Below, one piece after another: positions 1 through 5,889 of a stretch of DNA of 27,293 bases (positions within the stretch are counted from its first letter, which is position 1; each line of letters opens with the position of its first letter). The notes beneath the pieces were generated by a model. It was not told the DNA's origin and did not search any database. It was given only the letters and a program-made list of their open reading frames with translations. A program made the position numbers and the translations under genes. This DNA is from Opitutia bacterium (GTDB taxonomy: Bacteria; Verrucomicrobiota; Verrucomicrobiia; Opitutales; UBA953), in assembly GCA_947378845.1 (NCBI GenBank), contig CANCLQ010000019.1, positions 1 to 27,293 on the forward strand. Direction: 5' to 3'.

Positions 1-735
1 ATTAACACGAATGTGAAAAATAATCCGGAAGTGCAACGAGCCTTAGCCGATACACGCGTGCGACGTGCTTTAGGCATGGTCATTGATCGACAAAAAATTG
101 CGGAGAAAGTTCTTCGCGCCGGCGAATCTCCCGCACGTCACCTTACGCCGCCTGGAACCGGCGGATTTGTCGCAGAAGCAAGATGGAGCGAAGACGTCGC
201 AACCGCTCAACAACTATTAGCCGAAGCGGGTTATCCAGGCGGCAAAGGTTTCCCTAAAATCGAATACCTACTCAACGCCTCCGAGGGCTCACAACTCGCA
301 GCCCAGGCGTATCAAGAAATGTGGCGCAAAGCTCTCGGTATCGAAGTCGAACTGCGTAGCCTAGATTGGAAAGTGTATCTAAGTGCCCTACATAAAGGCG
401 ATTATCAGTTAGCGCGTTCCGCTTGGAGCGGAGACTACAACGACCCTAATACTTTTCTCGAAATGTTTATAAGTGGCAACGAGCTGAATCAGACCAATTG
501 GAGTGACCCTGAGTTCGATCGATTAATTGCCGCGGCCGCAGCTGAAATTAAACCCAACGTGCGCTTACAACTCTTCGAAAAAGCTGAACAACGACTAATT
601 GAAGGCGCTCCTATTATCCCGATTGTATTTAATAAAAATAAATTCCTGATTAGGCCTGAAGTTCAAGGTTGGTACCCCAACCTACTCGACCAACACCCGC
701 TCAATCGGATTAAATTAATCCCATCTAATAACTAA
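1..735 (+). CDS. Peptide ABC transporter substrate-binding protein (OppA-like, SBP family 5), C-terminal part
   Basis: This is the C-terminal ~244 residues of a periplasmic family 5 solute-binding protein, which captures oligopeptides for an ABC importer. The reading frame is open from base 1 (I-N-T-N before the GTG at 13), so the gene starts outside the window and the GTG is internal. The family hallmark TRVRRALGMVIDRQKIAEKV lies near the left edge. It is followed by the usual lobe II elements: a LLAEAGYPGG-type motif, then WSGDYNDPNTFLEMF, which matches the W-x-G-D-Y-x-D-P/A-x-T-F-L segment of OppA proteins. The end, with GWYPNLLDQHPL, also resembles OppA. The signal peptide and N-terminal lobe are missing, so the substrate cannot be refined. 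The stop is one base before the next start, which suggests co-transcription with the HPP gene. Confidence 0.9.
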   Translation: MNTNVKNNPEVQRALADTRVRRALGMVIDRQKIAEKVLRAGESPARHLTPPGTGGFVAEARWSEDVATAQQLLAEAGYPGGKGFPKIEYLLNASEGSQLAAQAYQEMWRKALGIEVELRSLDWKVYLSALHKGDYQLARSAWSGDYNDPNTFLEMFISGNELNQTNWSDPEFDRLIAAAAAEIKPNVRLQLFEKAEQRLIEGAPIIPIVFNKNKFLIRPEVQGWYPNLLDQHPLNRIKLIPSNN

Positions 736-736
736 C

Positions 737-1243
737 ATGAATTTCTTCAAAAAATGGCGTGGGCAAAATGACAAACTTCCCGAACGCTCGTCACTCGCCT
801 CCATTCTCGGTAATGCCGTGATTGCTGGCATTGTTATTTCTACACTTTTCTTACTCACCGAAAAGTTGGATGTCATTTTAGTAATGGGAACTTTCGGTGC
901 CAGTAGCCTCATCGTCTTCAGCTACCCTGACTCCCCTTTCGCTCAGCCACGCAATGTTATCTGCGGTCACCTAGCCGGAACAATTATCGGACTATCTTGC
1001 TTCACGCTTCTGGGATCTGCTTGGTGGAGCGCAGGCTTGGCGGTGGCGCTTACGATTGTTGTAATGAAGAGCACTCGCATAGTTCACCCACCTGCAACGT
1101 CCAATCCATTGGTTGTCTTCCTCCTCAAGCCGCATTGGTCGTTTATACTTTTCCCCACCTTAACCGGCGCCTGTGCGATTATCCTGATAGCACTTTTTGT
1201 GCATAATTTTCGTCGCACAGAAGCCTGGCCTAAATACTGGTAA
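737..1243 (+). CDS. HPP family integral membrane protein
   Basis: A 168-residue inner-membrane protein of the HPP family (PF04982). It has the expected four hydrophobic segments (about 23-43, 46-62, 76-110 and 135-156). All diagnostic motifs are present: G-T-F-G-A-S at 51-56, S-P-F-A-Q-P-R-N at 66-73, and the name-giving H-P-P at 117-119 in a HPPATSNP context. Some cyanobacterial and plastid HPP proteins have been linked to nitrite transport, but most bacterial members have no assigned substrate, and nothing here identifies one. The start is one base after the upstream stop and the next gene begins four bases after this stop, so the three genes probably form one transcript. The length is normal for the family. 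Confidence 0.88.
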   Translation: MNFFKKWRGQNDKLPERSSLASILGNAVIAGIVISTLFLLTEKLDVILVMGTFGASSLIVFSYPDSPFAQPRNVICGHLAGTIIGLSCFTLLGSAWWSAGLAVALTIVVMKSTRIVHPPATSNPLVVFLLKPHWSFILFPTLTGACAIILIALFVHNFRRTEAWPKYW

Positions 1244-1247
1244 CTCT

Positions 1248-1706
1248 ATGTCTCCCGAAGCACGCCTCCAAGAACTGGGCCTATCATTGCCAACGCCTCC
1301 CGCAGCCGCTGGTGCCTACGTGCCCGCCGTGCGTTCAGGCAACTTGCTCTACCTCGCAGGCACTTTACCCATGAAGGATGGCAAAGTGGCTTCATTGGGC
1401 AAAGTCGGGCGTGAAATCGACCTCACTCAAGCCGCTGAAGCCGCACAACTCTGCACGCTCAACGCCTTGGCCAACGCCAAGGCCGCACTGGGCTCGCTCG
1501 ATAAGGTCACGCGCGTTGTGATGGTCAACGGATTCGTTAACGGCATCGACGGCTTTTCGGACAGCCCGAAAGTTTTAAATGGTGCGTCCGAGTTTCTTCT
1601 AAAAGTTTTTGGCGACGCAGGTAAGCACGCCCGAGCTGCGGTCTCAGTTAACGGACTACCGCTCGGCGCCTCCGTCGAAGTCCAAATTATTTTAGAAGTA
1701 AAATAA
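1248..1706 (+). CDS. RidA/YjgF/YER057c-type enamine/imine deaminase (long RidA subgroup)
   Basis: A 152-residue cytosolic RidA-superfamily protein. Characterised RidA enzymes hydrolyse reactive enamine/imine intermediates such as 2-aminoacrylate. The sequence shows AVRSGNLLYLAGTLP near residue 28, NGASEFLL at 111-118, and the block FGDAGKHARAAVSVNGLPLG at 121-140. Arg129 sits where the catalytic arginine of E. coli RidA (Arg105) is found. The ~150-residue length and the GKHAR-A-V pattern place it in the longer subgroup often annotated 'Endoribonuclease L-PSP' rather than with the 128-residue archetype, so the exact substrate is open. I chose the ATG at 1248, four bases after the HPP stop; in-frame codons further upstream would run back into the HPP gene. 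It converges on the TolA-like gene with only five bases between the stops. Confidence 0.88.
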   Translation: MSPEARLQELGLSLPTPPAAAGAYVPAVRSGNLLYLAGTLPMKDGKVASLGKVGREIDLTQAAEAAQLCTLNALANAKAALGSLDKVTRVVMVNGFVNGIDGFSDSPKVLNGASEFLLKVFGDAGKHARAAVSVNGLPLGASVEVQIILEVK

Positions 1707-1707
1707 T
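1686..1707. repeat. AT-only 9-bp perfect inverted repeat across the RidA stop codon
   Basis: ATTATTTTA (1686-1694), loop GAAG, TAAAATAAT (1699-1707). The right arm holds the RidA TAA stop. It lies between two converging genes and could slow or stabilise the 3' ends of both transcripts. There is no GC stem or U-run of the classical intrinsic terminator type, so the role is inferred only. Confidence 0.5.
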
Positions 1708-1711
1708 CCGA

Positions 1712-2494
1712 TTAGTCGACGACGCCCACGTTAGGGAATTCAATCTGGAAAGCACGTCGTCCAGGTGGCGCACCGCAATTGCCAATCTGCGCACAGGCCC
1801 GCTTCACGACATCGATAATTTTTGCGTCTTTCGGTTTATTAATCCAACCGCCGAAACTCACATTGCCTGCGGCATCAACCTTAACCGTCACGCCGCAATT
1901 ACCTGCCGTAATCTCTGGCTCCGATGCAATCAGACTCGTCCAAGCGGACTGGAATCGCGCCTTCACTTCACCTGCATAAATTTGTTGTTCGTTCGCACTG
2001 CCACCGTCTCCGCCATTGTCACCTTTGCCATAATTACGACCCGACTTAACGGTGACACCACCAATGGAAGCGACTTTTCCGCTGCCATTACTTTTACTTC
2101 CGCGTGAATTATTAAATTCACTTAGCGATGTTTTATTGGATCCAGAATTAGACTTACTCGATTTACTTGAACTGCTCGACGAAGAAGAAGAGGACGCAGC
2201 CTCGGCCTCACGACGTGCGTCGGCCTTGATTTGTTCTAAATCGAGTTTCTTGATTTTAACCAAGGCGATACCCGTTTTGCTTCCGCTGGGATCACCTTGC
2301 GCCACTCCCGCTGCCTTGCCGACTTCACCAGGACGGCGCCCAGGAATGCCATTTAAATCAACCAATAATGGGTCAACCGGGTCGACCGCTTGTCCCGATG
2401 AGTGAGATGCGTACCACGATATTCCAACAAGCACAGCGACGATTCCTAAGTGAACCGCAATCGAACCGATAATGCCTTTGCTTCCGTCTGACAT
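1712..2494 (-). CDS. TolA/TonB-like energy-transducing periplasmic protein with serine-rich stalk
   Basis: A 260-residue single-pass protein that would carry inner-membrane proton-motive-force energy to the outer membrane. An N-terminal anchor spans about residues 9-29. A short charged helix (about 83-100, KADARREAEAA) leads into ten consecutive serines (101-110) and a Ser/Asn/Gly/Lys-rich stretch to about 165. A C-terminal domain (about 170-257) follows. That domain reads like TolA domain III: it opens with YAGEVKARF, close to YAGQIKSAI of E. coli TolA, and has a cysteine at the same place (Cys200) plus Cys234 and Cys240. TonB-C proteins share the fold, so TonB versus TolA is not settled. 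It is the last gene of the operon, two bases after the ExbD/TolR stop. No tolB or pal follows; the neighbour is a converging RidA gene. The Ser-rich rather than Pro- or Ala/Lys-rich stalk is unusual. Confidence 0.8.
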   Translation of the reverse strand: MSDGSKGIIGSIAVHLGIVAVLVGISWYASHSSGQAVDPVDPLLVDLNGIPGRRPGEVGKAAGVAQGDPSGSKTGIALVKIKKLDLEQIKADARREAEAASSSSSSSSSSKSSKSNSGSNKTSLSEFNNSRGSKSNGSGKVASIGGVTVKSGRNYGKGDNGGDGGSANEQQIYAGEVKARFQSAWTSLIASEPEITAGNCGVTVKVDAAGNVSFGGWINKPKDAKIIDVVKRACAQIGNCGAPPGRRAFQIEFPNVGVVD

Positions 2495-2496
2495 CG

Positions 2497-2922
2497 TTAA
2501 CGAATTTCAGTATCCAGTCCTACTTTAGTGAGGCCCTTCGCCTTCGCAATCGACATGACATCAATAATTTTTTGGTAAGGCAAACTGGCGTCACCGCGAA
2601 TCCGTACCACAGGTTGATCGCGATCGGCCGTCGCAGCAATCTGCGCAAACTCTGCTTCAAGCTGTGTCTTAGTCACCGTGCGATTTCCAATCGTGAAAAC
2701 GCCATCGCGACCAATCGATACATAGCGATACTGTTGCTTCGTATCAGGAGACTTTCCTGAACCTTTTTCAGCTTTCGGTAAATTAACTGATGTCGTTTGT
2801 TCCAGGACTGGCGTCGCAATCATGAAGATAATCAGCAGACAAAAACAGAGGTCGAGCATCGGCGTGACGTTTAACTCATTCATCACGTGAAGCCGGTGAG
2901 GCTTTGAAAAAGAACGTGCCAT
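2497..2922 (-). CDS. ExbD/TolR family proton-channel subunit
   Basis: A 142-residue inner-membrane protein that pairs with ExbB/TolQ to form the proton-driven motor energising TonB or TolA. It has a short cytoplasmic N-terminus (MARSFSKPH), the family motif NELNVTPMLDL, and one membrane helix (about 22-41). Asp24 corresponds to the essential membrane aspartate (Asp25 in E. coli ExbD, Asp23 in TolR). A periplasmic domain with the R-G-D and V-D-V/I-M-S-I-A-K type segment follows. I chose ATG 2922 rather than the longer in-frame start at 2943: it lies two bases after the stop of the upstream ExbB/TolQ gene and has a GGAGGA Shine-Dalgarno 12-13 bases upstream. The tight spacing on both sides implies translational coupling in a three-gene operon. 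Confidence 0.92.
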   Translation of the reverse strand: MARSFSKPHRLHVMNELNVTPMLDLCFCLLIIFMIATPVLEQTTSVNLPKAEKGSGKSPDTKQQYRYVSIGRDGVFTIGNRTVTKTQLEAEFAQIAATADRDQPVVRIRGDASLPYQKIIDVMSIAKAKGLTKVGLDTEIR

Positions 2923-2924
2923 GA

Positions 2925-3785
2925 TTACTGAGCGTCCTCCCAACCCGGCAATGCAGCGGGCGGAGCAGGCGGAACAGGCGTTTCAACGACTGGAGCTTGC
3001 GCCACAGGAGTCACTACAGGTGCCTGCACATTGGCAGCTGCACGGCGCAAGAGTTCAGCTTGTTGCTGTTGTTCAAAATTACTACGGGCTTCACCTTCGA
3101 GCTCCAACTCAACACGGTCAGCCAACGTACTGGCGAAATTCTCCAGTTCGGTGGACATGATTTTCACCTGCGTTAACAAATAATTATATCCGAAAGTAGC
3201 AGGAATTGCGACCAACAAGCCAAGCGTCGTCGTGACCAATGCACCACAAACACCAGGCGCCAATTGTGCGATACTAGCCTTCTCAGTCAGTGCACCAAAA
3301 GTAACCATCACACCCCAAACCGTACCCAAGAGGCCTAAAAATGGGCCACCCGAAACCAGCGAACTCAGCAAGACCATCTTGTCTTCGTATTTCACCATGG
3401 TTCGTGAAACCGCACGTTGAATCGCATTCTCGACGTGACCCATACACATGCGCACATCGGAAGGTCTCACCAAACGGCCTTTGTGACGTTGCACTGCGGC
3501 CACTGCCTCGGACACTAAAAATTCGTACGGTGAAAGATTAGTGCCGCCAGGAAAATTCAAGCCGACGACCGAATTCTGATCGCGGAGTCGACGATCAAAA
3601 AGGTGATTGCGACGGCGCAACTCTTGGACGTCGGACCATTTTTGAATCATCGCACCCCAACCGATAAATGAACAAATCACCAAGACGCCAGCGACCGCCA
3701 GGCCAGCTGTGTCCATTTGTTTAAAATACCAGAGGGCACCTTTTTCGGTGTCAGCCAAAACCATCGCAAGCACAGGTAAATTCAT
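2925..3785 (-). CDS. MotA/TolQ/ExbB proton channel family protein
   Basis: The first gene of the operon encodes a ~286-residue inner-membrane channel subunit. The membrane segments fall at roughly 27-46 (GLAVAGVLVICSFIGWGAMI), 145-170 and 185-210. The core family stretch VSGGPFLGLLGTVWGVMVTF and the helix with GVCGALVTTTLGLLVAIPAT are unmistakable: they carry the GLLGTVxG and A-L-x-T-T-x-x-G-L motifs that surround ExbD/TolR. After the last helix there is a cytoplasmic tail with QQQQAELLRRAAANV and then a Val/Pro/Ala-rich end (about 34 residues). That tail is longer than in E. coli TolQ or ExbB. The start is uncertain: ATG 3785 is used, but an in-frame GTG at 3803 would add six residues and neither has a convincing Shine-Dalgarno. 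The pairing with a TolA-like third gene favours a TolQ role. Confidence 0.9.
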   Translation of the reverse strand: MNLPVLAMVLADTEKGALWYFKQMDTAGLAVAGVLVICSFIGWGAMIQKWSDVQELRRRNHLFDRRLRDQNSVVGLNFPGGTNLSPYEFLVSEAVAAVQRHKGRLVRPSDVRMCMGHVENAIQRAVSRTMVKYEDKMVLLSSLVSGGPFLGLLGTVWGVMVTFGALTEKASIAQLAPGVCGALVTTTLGLLVAIPATFGYNYLLTQVKIMSTELENFASTLADRVELELEGEARSNFEQQQQAELLRRAAANVQAPVVTPVAQAPVVETPVPPAPPAALPGWEDAQ

Positions 3786-3843
3786 TGCCACCAGCCAATC
3801 CACTCACCGCCCGGCTTCAATCTGAAAAGGTTACGGGGTTCGC

Positions 3844-3871
3844 TTGAGTTCACCCAGAAAGACTTTATACT
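3844..3871 (+). promoter_or_regulatory. Candidate sigma70-type promoter for the McsA-like gene, possibly leaderless
   Basis: A -35 like TTGAGT (3844-3849), a 16-base spacer and a -10 like TATACT (3866-3871). The ATG of the McsA-like gene is at 3879, seven bases after the -10. Transcription would therefore start at or just before the start codon, and no Shine-Dalgarno is visible. This predicts a leaderless mRNA. Confidence 0.55.
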
Positions 3872-3878
3872 TATCTTA

Positions 3879-4373
3879 ATGTCCGAACGTCGACCCAACT
3901 GCACGCACTGCTCAAAGCCATGCACAGTTTTTGTCACCCTTGTCGCGGGCGGCAAGGCGGACACCTATGGACTTTGCCCAACCTGCCCCCAGATGCCTCA
4001 ATTAGCACCTGAGACCACCCTGCCCTCAATCAGCCTCGGAATTAAGCTCTACGTGCCCACGCCCGTTAGCCGCGGTCGCTGCCCATCGTGCGGCTTTCGC
4101 TGGGAAGATTTTGAACGCACCCAACGCATCGGCTGCCCAACCTGCTATGAGACGCACCAGATGCACCTCAATCCCACCCTTGCCCGCATCCAACCTGGAA
4201 TCCAGCACTCGGGGCGTCGCCCTCAGCCTACGCTGGAAGAAAAACGTGCTCAGCTCGCACAATTTAAAACGCAGTTAAAATCGGCTGTTGCGTCGGAAGA
4301 TTTTGAAAGTGCCGCCGGCCTGCGTGATCAGATTGCCCGATTGGAATCAGAATTTGCTGCGGTAAAATCCTAA
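3879..4373 (+). CDS. McsA-like protein: four CxxC zinc motifs plus UVR domain
   Basis: A 164-residue cytosolic protein. The N-terminal half has four CxxC pairs: Cys8/11, Cys33/36, Cys68/71 and Cys86/89, plus a lone Cys15. These probably bind two zinc ions. The C-terminal ~45 residues (about 115-160) form a UVR helical hairpin (LRDQIARLE-type ending) as in UvrB and UvrC. This is the architecture of McsA, the activator of the protein-arginine kinase McsB and partner of ClpC in Firmicutes. No McsB or ClpC gene is nearby; the next gene is SurE, 46 bases downstream. Function here is therefore inferred from architecture alone, and a role as a stress or proteostasis adaptor is a guess. The start ATG is supported by the promoter directly upstream. 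Confidence 0.85.
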   Translation: MSERRPNCTHCSKPCTVFVTLVAGGKADTYGLCPTCPQMPQLAPETTLPSISLGIKLYVPTPVSRGRCPSCGFRWEDFERTQRIGCPTCYETHQMHLNPTLARIQPGIQHSGRRPQPTLEEKRAQLAQFKTQLKSAVASEDFESAAGLRDQIARLESEFAAVKS

Positions 4374-4392
4374 CCTTACGCGTTGCCCGCTG

Positions 4393-4411
4393 GACTTTAA
4401 GAGTCAAAGTC
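4393..4411 (+). promoter_or_regulatory. Leader hairpin just upstream of the surE ribosome binding site
   Basis: GACTTT (4393-4398), a seven-base loop and AAAGTC (4406-4411) form a perfect 6-bp stem. The purine-rich CGGCGGA that would serve as the surE Shine-Dalgarno begins about two bases later. The structure could modulate translation initiation or mark the 3' end of the upstream message. There is no U-run. Confidence 0.35.
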
Positions 4412-4419
4412 TCGGCGGA

Positions 4420-5187
4420 ATGAAACCCACTGTACTTGTCACCAACGACGACGGCATTGGCGCGGCCTTTATCCACGCCCTCGTCGACGCCTGTTTGCAT
4501 GAGGGATTTCATGTCGTAGTGGCTGCACCTTCCGGTGAGCGCAGCTGGATTGGCCGAGCTTTCAGTCGCCATCGCGAAGTCACCGTTGCAGCCTATCCCA
4601 ACCTCGGACACCAAGCGTGGTCTATCGATGGCACGCCATCCGACTGTATTAATATCGCACTCGGAAATCTTCTACCGACCAAGCCTGACGCCGTTCTTTC
4701 CGGCATGAATATTGGCTTTAATGCCACTATGCCCTTGCTCTTAAGTTCAGGAACATTGGCAGGCGCAACCGAAGGCAGTGCGTGGGGTATTCCTGCTGTC
4801 GCGTGCTCACTCGACTTGGAACAAAAACTCTTTGAGCAAGTGCATCGCAACTCCGCCGTTTGCCCACTGGCATTGCGACCACACCTCGAAGCTGCTTGTG
4901 CCCACGCCGCTAAATTTACGCGTGCCCTCGTCGGCAAGCCGCAGCAAGACATGCAAGTGCACAGCTTAAATTATCCGTCAACCGTCAACAAGGATACCGC
5001 GATGGAAAGAAGCTGGCCCGCACTGGTGCGTCACGGCTCACTTTTTAAACCTTCAGCCATGGGCTATCAGTTTGCTTGGAGCGATGGACAGAATCTCAGT
5101 AACGATAAACAAACAGACCTCGCCGTTCTCGAGCGAGGCCTGATCAGCCACACGATTTTTGATTTAGGCCAACTGGGCCGTTTCTAA
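4420..5187 (+). CDS. surE: 5'/3'-nucleotidase SurE
   Basis: A 255-residue SurE-family acid phosphatase that dephosphorylates nucleoside 5'- and 3'-monophosphates (some members also exopolyphosphate). The N-terminal metal site VTNDDGI gives Asp10 and Asp11. A serine of the next loop (about Ser42) and Asn97 in the SGMNIGFN motif (94-101) complete the usual divalent-metal ligands. The segment after it, SSGTLAGATEGSAWGIPAVA, is a textbook SurE signature. The C-terminal third is more divergent than the core but contains the oligomerisation-arm region expected for this length. The ATG at 4420 is preceded by a CGGCGGA Shine-Dalgarno. In many bacteria surE lies next to pcm and rpoS; that is not the case here. 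Confidence 0.93.
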   Translation: MKPTVLVTNDDGIGAAFIHALVDACLHEGFHVVVAAPSGERSWIGRAFSRHREVTVAAYPNLGHQAWSIDGTPSDCINIALGNLLPTKPDAVLSGMNIGFNATMPLLLSSGTLAGATEGSAWGIPAVACSLDLEQKLFEQVHRNSAVCPLALRPHLEAACAHAAKFTRALVGKPQQDMQVHSLNYPSTVNKDTAMERSWPALVRHGSLFKPSAMGYQFAWSDGQNLSNDKQTDLAVLERGLISHTIFDLGQLGRF

Positions 5188-5204
5188 AAACGCTCAGTGA
5201 GCGT
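5185..5204 (-). terminator. Intrinsic terminator for the 5194-5799 membrane-protein gene
   Basis: Read on the minus strand, ACGCTCA-C-TGAGCGT is a perfect 7-bp inverted repeat (realistically a 5-bp stem with a 5-base loop) followed immediately by TTTTT. The gene's TGA stop lies inside the hairpin, and the U-run overlaps the surE stop on the other strand. The plus strand has no U-run after the hairpin, so it should act in the minus direction only. Confidence 0.6.
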
Positions 5205-5799
5205 GCTCGTCATGCGCATCTGCGCTGCCCTTTAAGAAAAGAGGCAGAAGTAGAATAAGTCCAATAATAGAGGCTGGTGCCCAAGCCTTAGTGAGCTGAT
5301 GCGCATCCAAGTATGGCTCAAACGCAACGAAAGCAGCGAAAGACCATGCGCCTAAAAGGGAAATAAAACTTAACCACGCAGAAACACCGGCGTCATTCGC
5401 TCGACGGAGAATGGCAATCGATAGGAAGCCGGCGAAGAAAATCGTGGAAAGAATTAAGAGGAAAATTGCGAAAGGTGCCCAGCCTTCGACTGCGTGGTGG
5501 TGAATCTTTTCGCTTTCTTTTTCGGCAGCCTCGAGTCCCTTGGCTTTGGCTTCGGCCAGAGCAGCCTTCTCATCAAAAGCCTTACCCTTAGCGGCGGCTT
5601 TTGCTTTAGCGAAAGCTAGGTCTTGTGCCTTCTGCGCGACCACTTGTTCCTCAGCGTGTGCACCCGACGAAGGTAAAACCTCGGTCATGTATGCGAAGCT
5701 GAACCAAGAGAAACCTGAGAAAACCACGATCAAGAAACCAAGGTTAAGAAGAAGCCCCAGACGATTAAGTGGCTTGGTGAGATTGAGTGAGAACGTCAT
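5194..5799 (-). CDS. Uncharacterised four-helix membrane protein with charged Ala/Lys/Glu helix
   Basis: I do not recognise this 201-residue protein. It has a membrane helix at about 14-38. A strongly helical, Ala/Lys/Glu-rich segment of about 50 residues follows (about 48-97, with KAKAAAKGKAFDEKAALAEA), then three more membrane helices (about 107-131, 138-160 and 172-190). The C-terminus is short and His/Asp-rich. Between helices 2 and 3 it has RRANDAGVSAWLSF, which resembles the R-R-x-x-D-x-G-x-S-x-W motif of DUF805 membrane proteins; that is a weak resemblance, not an assignment. Depending on topology, the charged helix would stand outside the membrane as a possible coiled coil. The ATG is at 5799. 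The gene converges on surE (six bases between stops) and ends in its own intrinsic terminator. Confidence 0.75.
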   Translation of the reverse strand: MTFSLNLTKPLNRLGLLLNLGFLIVVFSGFSWFSFAYMTEVLPSSGAHAEEQVVAQKAQDLAFAKAKAAAKGKAFDEKAALAEAKAKGLEAAEKESEKIHHHAVEGWAPFAIFLLILSTIFFAGFLSIAILRRANDAGVSAWLSFISLLGAWSFAAFVAFEPYLDAHQLTKAWAPASIIGLILLLPLFLKGSADAHDEHAH

Positions 5800-5889
5800 A
5801 AGAAGGTGCCTCGAAACCTACGACCGCCCTCCTGCCCTGCAAATCCAAACTTGGAAAGTCGGCCCAACCTGTACTGATTGATTATCACC

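Noticed and set aside
2052..2405. A plus-strand frame rich in Leu, Glu and Asp opposite the TolA-like gene
   Set aside because: It is the mirror of the serine-rich stalk and adjacent helix; no start signal and no family features.
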